DNA of 64,000 nucleotides from contig CBDCBG010000006.1 of assembly GCA_965214325.1 (NCBI GenBank), positions 1,426,001 to 1,490,000 on the forward strand, given 5' to 3'. Positions 1 to 8,407 of this stretch are shown piece after piece. This stretch comes from JAJEFO01 sp965214325. Lineage in GTDB: Bacteria > Pseudomonadota > Alphaproteobacteria > Rhodobacterales > Rhodobacteraceae. The notes beneath the pieces are model-generated. The model was not told the DNA's origin. It saw only the letters and a program-made list of their open reading frames with translations, and searched no databases. Made by a program: the position numbers and the translations under genes. Position 1 is the stretch's first letter, and each line of letters starts with the position of its first letter.

Positions 1-2
1 TC

Positions 3-698
3 TCAGACACTCACCGTTCGGACATGTTTCTGGCATTGATCGATCCGGGCACCTACCTCGACTTCGGAGACCAGGTTCCTTTCCGCGACCATGAGATGAT
101 TGTCGAACAGGGCCTTCTCAATGATCAAGGCAACATTTCCGGTCGTGCCCAGGCTGCTGTCCGTGTTTTGTCTCCGACGGACTTTGCCCGGATCCTCGGA
201 CGCGACGAGGACATCCCACCCCGTATCGACCCCGGCCAGGCAGCATACGGTATTCCCGAAGCCCGGCAGCCATTCCGGGACCTGACAGCCCGGGATCGGG
301 TAAACCAGCTTACAAACCGGGCCTTGCGGGATCGAAACTTCCGGAAGACTGTGCTCCGAGCTTACAGGAAGCGTTGCGCAATCACCGGACTCAAGCTGAT
401 CAACGGAGGTGGCCGCGCCGAAGTCGAGGCTGCTCACATCAGACCGGTCGAACACGACGGGCCAGATATCATCAGTAACGGCATAGCCCTTTCCGGGACC
501 GCTCACTGGATGTTTGATCGTGGCCTGGTTGGGCTGGCAGACGACTTGAGAATCCTGGTTTCTCGCCAGACGAACGATCCTGACGCAGTTCTGTCGATGA
601 TCAACAAGACGGGTCGATTGATCGAGCCCTGGCGTCCGTCGGACTTTCCAAGGAGCGAATTTGTGAGTTGGCATAGAGAGAACTGCTTCAGGCAGTAG
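3..698 (+). CDS. HNH endonuclease family protein, 5' end outside the window
   Basis: The reading frame is already open at the window edge, and the first ATG (24) falls inside what looks like the middle of the protein, so the N-terminus probably lies upstream. The C-terminal half carries an HNH nuclease fold: a zinc-type CAITG stretch at about residue 118 (counted from base 24), then EAAHIRP (first His), an Asn in ISNGIAL and the last His in GTAHWMFDRG. Proteins of this kind are annotated as restriction-like or general HNH endonucleases and have an N-terminal region of about 70-90 residues that is missing here. The partner methylase, if any, is not visible. Next gene is convergent, 183 bp away; nothing recognisable lies between. 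Family call is firm, role unknown. Confidence 0.75.
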   Translation, partial: SDTHRSDMFLALIDPGTYLDFGDQVPFRDHEMIVEQGLLNDQGNISGRAQAAVRVLSPTDFARILGRDEDIPPRIDPGQAAYGIPEARQPFRDLTARDRVNQLTNRALRDRNFRKTVLRAYRKRCAITGLKLINGGGRAEVEAAHIRPVEHDGPDIISNGIALSGTAHWMFDRGLVGLADDLRILVSRQTNDPDAVLSMINKTGRLIEPWRPSDFPRSEFVSWHRENCFRQ

Positions 699-881
699 CA
701 GGCGGCCGCCAGACCTCCCTCCCTTCGACGTTCGCCAGCCCCGACACTCGGCCGTGCCTGCGCATCGGTCGCCCGGTCTCATGGCCGACCCTTGGCTGGC
801 AGCGCCGATTGGTGGCAGGATTGCGCCGCCGCACGGGCCGCCGTGCCCGGGACCGGCGCGGCTCTCCCAAATCCAGAACGG

Positions 882-2084
882 TCAGACGCGCGAAATTCGC
901 AGCTTCGTCTTCATTTCCGTGCGACAAAATGCGTGCAGGAAGCAGGTCTGTTCCGAAATGTCCAGCATCTCCTGCGCAACCTCGTCGGATTCCGAGGATT
1001 CCAGGTAGACATGGGTTTCGATCGGATCAGCCTCGCCTGCCCTGCCCGTTCCGCCAGAGGCGCCACCGAGGCTGAAATGCGTGTCCTGCACAATCCGGTA
1101 ATCGGGCAGATCCAGCTTCAGCATCGAAACGAAGCGACCGAACTGCGTCATGAAGCAAAAGCCGATGCCTGCGCTGATCAGCGAGTTTGCATCCGGCGCA
1201 CGATCGTCTTCTGAACTCAAGAACCGGAACGAAGTGCCCCAAGGGGAGTATTGCATCTGCTGGATGTCCTTGAGGCCGTCTTCGCGCAGGGCGGCGATGG
1301 CACCAATGTTCAGCCGACGATTCTGCTCATCCGCCAAGCTGCCCGCAGCTGCGGACGTGCCTTGCGGCACCTCCTTCTTGGGAGTGGGGCCGGCAGGGCT
1401 GACCAAGTCGGGTCGATTGTCGACGGGGCGCGAGACCGCGAAACGATCACCCGGGTCCGGGAACAGCGCGCCGTCAAGTTCCGAGGCATTGGCGACCGGC
1501 AGTTCCACGCCGTTCCTTGCCAGTTTGAAGAGGCTTTCCAGTCGGCCTCGCATCAAGCCGTTCAATGGCGAAGCGTGGACCGCATCCATCAGAAGCCGGT
1601 TCAGCGTCGCATCGTCCAGGTCGCAGTCGACCTCGACATCAAGCTCGACAGGCTCGGCGCCGCCGACCATCGTCCGCTTGGGCATGGAGCCGCGCATGGT
1701 GTAGTAGTTGTTCTGCATCAGGCGAAGCTTGTGCAGTTCAACACCTCGCATCTCCGCCAGCGCGTCAATCTCGTTCAAGTAGCTGGCAGCCATCCCAGCC
1801 GTCAGGAACGCCAACGGACAAGGTGCTGCATCATGACCGTTAAGATATGGGCCTTCGTCCGAGACAAGCCGCCAGGTGCGCCCGGTTCTTGCGGAACGCA
1901 CCAACGCCTCCTTCTGAAATCCGCTTAGCGAACGCACCCATGTGCGAATGGCGTCGCCCTTGCGGATTGCAGGCGCATCTATCGTCACCTCATCCGCGTT
2001 GGCGACCTGGAAGAATGGTGTCAGTTCGCTCGTGCCTATGATGTCTTTGCCTAGCCTTGCCACTTCGGTGTCTCCCAATGTCAT
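882..2084 (-). CDS. OsmC family protein with two OsmC-like domains
   Basis: 400-residue protein that reads as two tandem OsmC-like modules. The first has the helix Cys in AAPCPLAFLTAG (about residue 90). The second has a GIGFCFMTQFGRF helix (about residue 310) and ends in SEQTCFLHAFCRTEMK, the usual second redox Cys region. OsmC proteins are thiol peroxidases reducing organic hydroperoxides, but fused two-domain forms are poorly characterised. It is the last gene of a minus-strand run (ALDH, GST, SDR, cupin, OsmC), 39 bp after the cupin gene. The context suggests disposal of a reactive or peroxidic intermediate, or an unexplored role in the same pathway. The start is the upstream-most ATG; no clear ribosome site was seen. 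Confidence 0.7.
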   Translation of the reverse strand: MTLGDTEVARLGKDIIGTSELTPFFQVANADEVTIDAPAIRKGDAIRTWVRSLSGFQKEALVRSARTGRTWRLVSDEGPYLNGHDAAPCPLAFLTAGMAASYLNEIDALAEMRGVELHKLRLMQNNYYTMRGSMPKRTMVGGAEPVELDVEVDCDLDDATLNRLLMDAVHASPLNGLMRGRLESLFKLARNGVELPVANASELDGALFPDPGDRFAVSRPVDNRPDLVSPAGPTPKKEVPQGTSAAAGSLADEQNRRLNIGAIAALREDGLKDIQQMQYSPWGTSFRFLSSEDDRAPDANSLISAGIGFCFMTQFGRFVSMLKLDLPDYRIVQDTHFSLGGASGGTGRAGEADPIETHVYLESSESDEVAQEMLDISEQTCFLHAFCRTEMKTKLRISRV

Positions 2085-2123
2085 TCAGGTTTCTTGCCCG
2101 GCGCGCGTCGTCCTCGGGCCGGA

Positions 2124-2591
2124 TCAGGTGCGCTCCGGCACTGGCCCGATATTGACGATGTCATACTTTTCCTCCAGCGCTTGCATCCTGGCGGCGTCCT
2201 CGAAATCCGCCGGACCCATTTTCGCCAGTTCGGCCAGAAACTGGTCAAAGCCTGCCGGCTGAAAGATCATCAGCATCCGCGCCGCAGTGCACCCGTCTGG
2301 CAACTCGCAAGCGTGCTCAATGCCCGGCGGGACATGCAGGCAGGTGCCGGGTTCCGCCGTCAACCAGTCGCCGTCGACACGGAAGCCGACCGAGCCCTCG
2401 AGGACATAGAATGTCTCCGCATGGTAGCGGTGCATATGAAGGCCAAGCCTGAAATTGGCCTTCAGGTTGTCCTCCATCAGCGTGTATTGCCCGCCCGTGT
2501 CGCCTGCGGAGACCTTAACATAGGCATGGTCGGCGGACCAGTCGTAGTTCAGGCCAGCGCGCGGCGGAACGAACGAATGCCGACTGAACAT
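2124..2591 (-). CDS. Cupin domain protein
   Basis: 155 residues with a single conserved beta-barrel cupin. The metal-binding motif 1 is seen as HMHRYHAETFYVLEG (about residues 52-66; His, His, Glu) and motif 2 as PGTCLHVPPGIEHAC (second His cluster). Such small cupins may be isomerases, dioxygenases or simple metal-bound sensors; no specific activity can be given. The gene follows the SDR gene by 17 bp on the same strand and precedes the OsmC gene, so it belongs to the same transcription unit. There is no counterpart behind the SDR gene in the other arm of the duplication (27.8 kb). Confidence 0.75.
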   Translation of the reverse strand: MFSRHSFVPPRAGLNYDWSADHAYVKVSAGDTGGQYTLMEDNLKANFRLGLHMHRYHAETFYVLEGSVGFRVDGDWLTAEPGTCLHVPPGIEHACELPDGCTAARMLMIFQPAGFDQFLAELAKMGPADFEDAARMQALEEKYDIVNIGPVPERT

Positions 2592-2608
2592 CGTCGTCGC
2601 CTCTCCAA

Positions 2609-3364
2609 TCAGACGTTGACCTTGCCGCCGTCGACGTTCAGCGTCTGGCCGGTGACGAAGTCGCTGTCCGACGACGCGAGATAAAGAAGCGTGCCAAGCA
2701 GGTCTTCGGGCAGCATCTCGCGCTTGATCGAACGGGTCGCGATTGTCGGTGCGCGTGCCATGTCGAACCCCGAATTGGCCTTGACGCCCTCGCTTTCGGT
2801 CAGGCCCGGCGCGATGGCGTTCACCTGGATGTTCTTGTCGCCCAGTTCGCGGCCGTGGCAGCGCGTGAGCGCGATGACAGCGGCCTTGGAAGCCGTATAG
2901 TGCGACAGGCCCGGAGGGCCGTAGTAGAAAGTGCCGGACGCAATGTTGATGACCTTGCCGCCGCCGGCATTGATCATCGTCGGCACAATGGCTTTCATGA
3001 CCTGATGAACGCCGCGCGTGTTTACGCGCATGATCGTGTCGAATTCCTCCTCGGATATCTCCAAGAACGGCTTGGGATGGATCGTCGCGAAGATCGAGGC
3101 GTTGTTGACCATGATGTCGAGGCCGCCCAGGTCGCCGGTAGCGGCTTCGACCATGGCGGCAAGATCGTCGTTGCTCGTGACGTCGACATCCATGCCTTGA
3201 GCAGTGCCGCCCGCGCCGGCAATCGCGGCCACCGCGGCGCCGGTGTCCTGCACGTCGGTCACCAGGACCTTCGCGCCCTCATCCGCCATCGCCTTGGCCA
3301 TCAGCGCACCGATTCCCTGTGCGGCTCCGGTGATGACGGCTGCCTTTCCTGCCAGTCGGTCCAT
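2609..3364 (-). CDS. Short-chain dehydrogenase/reductase (SDR), arm A
   Basis: 251 residues, the normal length for a classical SDR. The Rossmann motif TGAAQGIG is at residues 12-19, the NNAS motif near 90, the catalytic Ser in IASGTFYYG, and the YxxxK pair in SHYTASKAAV near 155. The C-terminus ends in the typical VTGQTLNVDGG. Classical SDRs oxidise or reduce alcohols and ketones with NAD(P)H in the cytoplasm. It is closely similar along its full length to the SDR at 27015-27770; both are the downstream partner of a GST and an ALDH. The likely job is oxidation of a hydroxyl group of a pathway intermediate, as LigD or IsoH do in other glutathione-dependent pathways; the substrate is inferred only. 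Confidence 0.85.
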   Translation of the reverse strand: MDRLAGKAAVITGAAQGIGALMAKAMADEGAKVLVTDVQDTGAAVAAIAGAGGTAQGMDVDVTSNDDLAAMVEAATGDLGGLDIMVNNASIFATIHPKPFLEISEEEFDTIMRVNTRGVHQVMKAIVPTMINAGGGKVINIASGTFYYGPPGLSHYTASKAAVIALTRCHGRELGDKNIQVNAIAPGLTESEGVKANSGFDMARAPTIATRSIKREMLPEDLLGTLLYLASSDSDFVTGQTLNVDGGKVNV

Positions 3365-3382
3365 CTTGTGCGTCCCCTTGTT

Positions 3383-4204
3383 CTAGATTTCGGTTTCGAG
3401 AATTTTCGCGACCTCGGGCCAGCTCTCGGCACCGATTTCGCGCAGGTCGTTGGTCAGGTCTTCCGGCACCCAGTCCAGGAAGCACCGTTTGAAGCTCGGC
3501 CGCGCCTCTATCCGGGCGAACCATTTCTCGACGTTCGGCAATCGGCCGATTTTCCACATGCCGCGCATGGACATCATGGCGAGGCGATTGACGTAGGGTG
3601 CCAAGGAGATGTCGGCGACCGTGAACGCATCGCCTACGAGCCAGTCATTGCCGCCCTCGAGCGCGTCTTCGATCTTGTGAAGGCAGGTCTCGTAGAGCTT
3701 GATCTTCTCCGTCGCGCCAGGCGCTTCGAACCCGTACCGGACGAATGCGTCCTTCTGGCTCTTCCAGTCCGAGGTGGCGGACATCGTCGGGGTCGATGCA
3801 AGAAACTCTTCCGCACCCTCCGGTCCAAGATTCCTCAGCACCGTGTGCCGATGAGAACAGACGAACGTGACTGCGCCGCAAGCGGGGTGCAGGTCCTCAT
3901 CCACTGCCTTGGTCCAGTACCTCACCTGTGCGCGTTCCCAAGGGTCCGTCGGATGCACGCTGGTCTCCGGTGCGATCTGGTCGAGGTACTCGATGATTAC
4001 CGTGCTGTCGGGAATGACAAGGTCGTCGTGCACCAGGGTGGGAACCACTCCCTTGGGATTCGGCCTGAGATATTCCGGGGTGAACTGCTCGCCATTCAGG
4101 ATGTCTATGTAGACGCCATCCCATTCCATGCCCTTCTCTGCCATCGCAAATCGGACCTTCGCAGCGCACACGGACGAGCCGTGATGGTAAAGGGTGAATG
4201 TCAT
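3383..4204 (-). CDS. Glutathione S-transferase family protein (LigF-like), arm A
   Basis: 273 residues. The N-terminal thioredoxin-like domain starts LYHHGSSVCAAKVRF (Ser10, Ser11, Cys13 near the glutathione thiol) and contains the cis-Pro stretch KGVVPTLVHDD and the glutathione-binding PDSTVIIEYLD. The helical C-terminal domain has WLVGDAFTVADISLAPY. The layout resembles bacterial beta-etherase (LigF)-type GSTs, which attack a substrate with glutathione. The start was set at 4204 because ATG overlaps the stop of the upstream ALDH gene as ATGA, a sign of translational coupling. A near-identical paralogue is at 26181-26999. Family certain; etherase activity is only a possibility. Confidence 0.82.
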   Translation of the reverse strand: MTFTLYHHGSSVCAAKVRFAMAEKGMEWDGVYIDILNGEQFTPEYLRPNPKGVVPTLVHDDLVIPDSTVIIEYLDQIAPETSVHPTDPWERAQVRYWTKAVDEDLHPACGAVTFVCSHRHTVLRNLGPEGAEEFLASTPTMSATSDWKSQKDAFVRYGFEAPGATEKIKLYETCLHKIEDALEGGNDWLVGDAFTVADISLAPYVNRLAMMSMRGMWKIGRLPNVEKWFARIEARPSFKRCFLDWVPEDLTNDLREIGAESWPEVAKILETEI

Positions 4205-5639
4205 GGCTGCACGGTCACCCATTTGAGCTCGGTCATGGCCGCGAGTTCGGCATCGGTGCCTTCGCGACCCATGCCGCTTTCGCCCTTGCCGCCAAACGGC
4301 ACATGCGCTTCATCATGGACCGTGGGGCCGTTGATGTGGCACATGCCCGCGCCGATGTTCCGGGCAAAGTGCAACGTCTTGTTGATGTCGTTGGTGAAGA
4401 TGGCAGAGGACAGCCCGAATTCCGTGTCGTTGGCTTTCTCCAGCCCGTCTTCATAGCTGTCGATCGGATAGATCGAGGTGACCGGTCCAAAGGTTTCGGT
4501 CCGGCACACCGTCATCCCCTCTTCAACGCCGGTCAGCAAGGTCGGTTGACAACGGTTTCCCTCGAACTCCCCGCCGGCCACTACCGTTGCGCCCTTCGCA
4601 ACAGCATCCGAGATGTGATCCTTGACGCGATTGCGTTGGCGTTCGGAAATGACCGGCGAAATGATCGTGTTCGGGTCTCGAAGATCCCCCATGCCAACCT
4701 TCGATGCGATCATGGCAAAGCGCTTCACGAAGTCATCGAATATCGGGCGCTCAACATAGAACCGGCTGGACCCGATGCAAAGCTGCCCGCCAAACATGAA
4801 GATCGACCGCGCGGCGAGAGGCATGATCCTGTCAAGCTCTGCGTCCGCCAGAACCACGGTCGGACTCTTGCCGCCAAGTTCCAGGGTGCAGGATGTCTTG
4901 TTCCTGGCGCAGGTCTCGGCGATGTGCTGGCCAACGACGGACGAGCCGGTGAAGCTCACGAAGTCCACGTCCTCGTTGCCCGTCAAGTCGTCGCCGATTT
5001 CGGCACCGTTTCCGGTCACCACGTTGAACGCCCCCGGCGGGAAGCCGGCGTCGGAGAAGATTTCGGCCATGAGAACCGAAGTGTGCGGCGCCATTTCCGA
5101 CGGCAGGTGCACGACGACATTTCCGACGGCCAAGGCATTGGCTACAAGGCGCGAGGTCTTGATGAGTGGCACGTTGAACGGAGTGATGATCGCAACCACG
5201 CCAAGCGGCTCGCGGATTGTCATCGAGAACTTGCCTGGCACGTCGGAGGGGATCGTTTCTCCTCTGACATTTCGACACATCCCCGCCGCGGCGCGGATCA
5301 TGGCAAGGCCCTTTCCAAACTCGAACCTTGCCTTCGCAATCGTTGAGCCGATCTCGTCGATCAGGCAGTCGAGACACTCGGATTCGCGTTCCTCCATGAT
5401 TTCGGCGACCCGCAGCAGCCAGCGTTCGCGCTCGGTTGGCGTTGTCTCCTTGAATGCCGGAAACTCCGACTTCGCCGCCGCGATCGCCTTGCGATGTCAT
5501 CGCCTGACCCTTTGGCCGCATGGCAATAGAGGCTGTCATCAAGCGGATTGATGTCCTCGAAGGTTTCGCCGCCTTCGGCATCCGCCCATTCTCCACCGAT
5601 GAAATGCTGCAGGGTCTTGATTTCTGTCTTGGCGTCCAT
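4201..5639 (-). pseudogene. Aldehyde dehydrogenase, arm A, with a single-base frameshift
   Basis: The first 49 codons from ATG 5639 match the intact paralogue at 24745-26184 (IKTLQHFIGGEW start, then DDSLY and KGSGDD). The frame then breaks near 5497: GAT GAC AT followed by CGC AAG GCG fits the paralogue only if one C is missing. Downstream the other frame continues without fault as RKAIAAAKSEF and on to the stop at 4201. The catalytic part is complete: LELGGKSP with the general-base Glu, and GGQLCIGSS with the nucleophile Cys. A shortened product from ATG 5397 would lack part of the NAD-binding domain. Either a real loss of function or a sequencing error in a CC pair. It is coupled to the GST gene by ATGA. 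Confidence 0.8.
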
Positions 5640-5657
5640 TTTTGACTCCCGTTCTGT

Positions 5658-5885
5658 CTACCCGACAACAATTGTCTGCGGCAGGAATAGCGCGATCTGA
5701 GGAAAGATGACCAGAAGGCCGATCATTGCAGCCATGGCGAACCAGAACGGCCAGATGCCGCGGAAGTTCCGATTCATCGGCACCTCGGGCGCGATGGACC
5801 TGACAACGAAGACGTTGATCCCGACCGGCGGGCTGTTCATCCCCATCTCGAGGACGACCACCATGACTGGTGCCAACCATCCGGC
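5658..5885 (-). pseudogene. 3' remnant of TRAP transporter large permease (dctM), arm A
   Basis: About 75 codons match the C-terminus of the intact DctM at 23364-24725: VVVLEMGMNSPPVGINVF, then IFRGIWPFWF-like and FPQIALFLPQTIV. Homology stops abruptly near 5885; upstream of that point the sequence no longer resembles dctM. The piece lies just before the ALDH gene exactly as dctM does in arm B, so it marks the break point of a deletion that removed gntR, dctP, dctQ and most of dctM from this arm. It cannot encode a working permease. Confidence 0.8.
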
Positions 5886-5983
5886 GGTGCGGCCGCAGCC
5901 TGCCGATTTGATCGAGTGCCCAGCGGCCGGGCACCGCATCCAGGTTCGTGACAATTAGTGCCAATTGGTGCCTGTTCCGACGT

Positions 5984-7615
5984 TCAGGTCATGGGTCTGC
6001 GTTTCGGCAAGATCCCGGGATCCTTGCCTTTCGCATCAGCTTCATTCCAGTAGCCGATCAAGACACCCAGTTGCTCCTCCACTCCGGTCATCTTGTCGTT
6101 TTGCTGCTCCGACCATGTTTCTCGTTGACGGTACTGAAGCGACCACTCAGCCAGGCGGTTGAACATGGACTGACGCACCTCGGCGTGATCCGGACTTCGA
6201 CCAAGGTCGACCAGCTCGTCAGGATCGTTTGCCAGATCGAACAGCACCGGCGGGAATCCCGGTGCATGGATGTACTTCCATTCGTGAGTCGCGATCATGT
6301 AGGATCGGCAATCCAGCGCCGCTCTTCCTGTCTTCGGGCGAAAGACCTGGCAGGAATAGTCGTATTCACTGATCACATGGTCTCGCCATTCCGTTTGCTC
6401 GCCCCGGATCTTCGGCATCAGGGAGCGCCCCTCCAGTATGTGTCCAGCAATCTCTCCTCCAAAATAATCGACGAAGGTCGGCATCAGGTCGATCGACTCA
6501 ACGAGTGAGCCGTCAACCGTGGCCCGTGTCGCGTCGGCTGTCGAGCCCGGATCCACGATGATCAAGGGAACTCTCACTGACGGATCGTGGAAATAGTCCT
6601 TGTCCCCCATCCAGTGATCACCGAGATAGTCTCCATGATCTGACGTGAACACGATCATTGTCTCATCCAGCAACCCGCGCTCTTCGATAAAATCAAGCAG
6701 TTTCCCGAGTTGATCGTCAATTTGGGTGATTAGGCCCATATAGGCCGGGATGATCCTTTCGCGGGCTTCCGCCTTGCCAAAGGTCTTGCCCGCAACCCGT
6801 TCCATGAAATGCCTGGCAAGCGGATTCGGGTTGTCCAGCTCTGACTTGGACTTGACGGCAGGAACCACGTTCGCGGCCGAATACATGTCGTTGTATGGCG
6901 CAGGCGCTACGTAGGGCCAATGCGGCTTGATGTAGGACAGGTGCAGCATCCACGGGGTCTCGCCGTCGTCCTCCGCCAGAAACTCCATCGCCCGACGCGT
7001 CATGTAGGGGGTTTCGGAATCTTCGTCTTCGACCCGAGCCGGCAAGTCAACGCAATCGTTGAAATACCCGGACCGAACCCCGGTTCTCGTTTCGACAGCA
7101 TTGGCAGCCCAATGCCACGGGTTGTGATCCCCGGTGTAGCCATTCGATTCCAGGTACCTGTTATACGGCAGATCGGGTCGCACCATCTTGTCAGGATGGA
7201 TCCCGTCGTCGCGCTCGAAGGTTTCGAAACCGCCCTGGGCGAGATGCGCACCGACCGGGCCTGCAGGGTCTATCCCCAGCCGCTCCATTCCGTCCTTGTC
7301 GCCAATGACATGTGACTTGCCCACCAAGACCGTGCGCACGCCGAGCGCATTGAGGTGATGTCCGATGTTCCTTTCGCCTACTCGCAGCGGCGTGAAATTT
7401 GACATTGCGCCATGCGAAGAAGCGTACCGGCCGGTATAGATGCTGGCGCGTGACGGCCCGCAGACTGGGGATTGGCAGTAGGAATGGGAAAAGGTGACAC
7501 CTCGCGCTGCGAGCTCATCAATATTCGGCGTCTTGATTGTTGGATGCCCCGTGCAACCCAAATAGTCGTAACGCAGTTGGTCACACATTATGAAAAGAAT
7601 GTTCTTTCGCGCCAT
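5984..7615 (-). CDS. Sulfatase / phosphonate monoester hydrolase-like enzyme (S1 family)
   Basis: 543 residues from the ATG at 7615 (MARKNILFIMCDQLRYD); the frame is open further upstream but the alkaline-phosphatase-fold start DQLRYDYLG fixes this start. The formylglycine motif is complete: SPVCGPSRASIYTGR, where Cys is converted to formylglycine. Metal ligands are seen in the N-terminal CDQ and in FTSDHGDYLGDH. The C-terminal part (ESIDLMPTFVDYFGG, WKYIHAPGFPPVLFDL) is like arylsulfatases and phosphonate monoester hydrolases. No signal peptide, so probably cytoplasmic. It would free sulfate from an ester. A dead copy lies at 17702-18295. The divergent neighbour at 7868 is a pseudogene. Confidence 0.8.
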   Translation of the reverse strand: MARKNILFIMCDQLRYDYLGCTGHPTIKTPNIDELAARGVTFSHSYCQSPVCGPSRASIYTGRYASSHGAMSNFTPLRVGERNIGHHLNALGVRTVLVGKSHVIGDKDGMERLGIDPAGPVGAHLAQGGFETFERDDGIHPDKMVRPDLPYNRYLESNGYTGDHNPWHWAANAVETRTGVRSGYFNDCVDLPARVEDEDSETPYMTRRAMEFLAEDDGETPWMLHLSYIKPHWPYVAPAPYNDMYSAANVVPAVKSKSELDNPNPLARHFMERVAGKTFGKAEARERIIPAYMGLITQIDDQLGKLLDFIEERGLLDETMIVFTSDHGDYLGDHWMGDKDYFHDPSVRVPLIIVDPGSTADATRATVDGSLVESIDLMPTFVDYFGGEIAGHILEGRSLMPKIRGEQTEWRDHVISEYDYSCQVFRPKTGRAALDCRSYMIATHEWKYIHAPGFPPVLFDLANDPDELVDLGRSPDHAEVRQSMFNRLAEWSLQYRQRETWSEQQNDKMTGVEEQLGVLIGYWNEADAKGKDPGILPKRRPMT

Positions 7616-7867
7616 CGATCCGGCTCCCAACCCAACGCTTGCGACTTTCGGGCGGCAACTCTGCACCTCAAACTGGCAGCCGTCCACCGCCCATGGTTCG
7701 CGAACTTCTGTGAAGCGCGATATCCCACACTTCGGTTCTTGAGACAATCAGATGGTTGAATCTCCGCCGAATTCTTGTGCTAGGGGTCTCAGGCCGCTAC
7801 CACGTTTCCAGGAATTGCTGCCGCGAAACCGTATCGCCATTTCTTTGCAACGACAGCACGACGGTCA

Positions 7868-8355
7868 ATGCACCCTGAACCGAAGGCCCATCCCGACTAT
7901 TTCAAGAAGGAAATCGTTCAGCTCGCCGGCAATGCCTGTCAGGTGTCCGGACATGCGGCTTCCAAAGTCGACACGAACGATGGCGTCGTCGTTGGTGACA
8001 AAACTGAGACGACCGCGGCAGCGGAGAACGTCCTGGCCGAGTTTCGCAAGATCACGGACAAGCTTGTGAATACGATCATCCTGCCGCATTCGCACCTTGA
8101 TCAAGTGTCTGGTGCGAGCGTCATTGCCGAGGGCGGATGCCCGGACATTCTGGCGAGCGACAAGCCTTCCGGGAACTCCTTGATCGGCGCGGGCCCACAT
8201 CCTCGCGCAACCAAGGCAATGCGCGCACGCACCAAGCGTCAATTCGGCATTGGGCCTTCCTAACCGAATGAGATCCCCCATCGGGGTCGGGCCAGGTGAC
8301 CGCCCTTTGAAGGGCGTGGGCGGTGGCATTCAGGCACCGACCCGTCGCCTTGGAG
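7868..8355 (+). pseudogene. Decayed metallo-beta-lactamase-fold hydrolase (alkylsulfatase-like), arm A
   Basis: From ATG 7868 the frame matches the N-terminus of the intact gene at 16211-17491 (MHPEPKAHPDYFKKE against MHPELKAHPDYFQKE). Decay is clear: a stretch after residue 30 is shortened, the metal-binding THSHRDH has become PHSHLDQ, and a TAT codon of the SYPDE region is now TAA (8261). Beyond the stop, GVGPGDRPLKG and PTRR can still be read to about 8355, after which the match ends near the ISKra4 element. It is divergent from the intact sulfatase, mirroring the intact metallo-hydrolase and dead sulfatase of arm B. Confidence 0.85.
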
Positions 8356-8407
8356 GTGAAGTCGAGCAAGATCCGCGATTTCCGCCTCGTCCAGCAGGCC
8401 CTCTAGG

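Noticed and set aside
2855..4456. 533-codon plus-strand frame across the SDR and GST genes
   Set aside because: The minus-strand genes carry complete family motifs; this frame has none and only reflects high GC.
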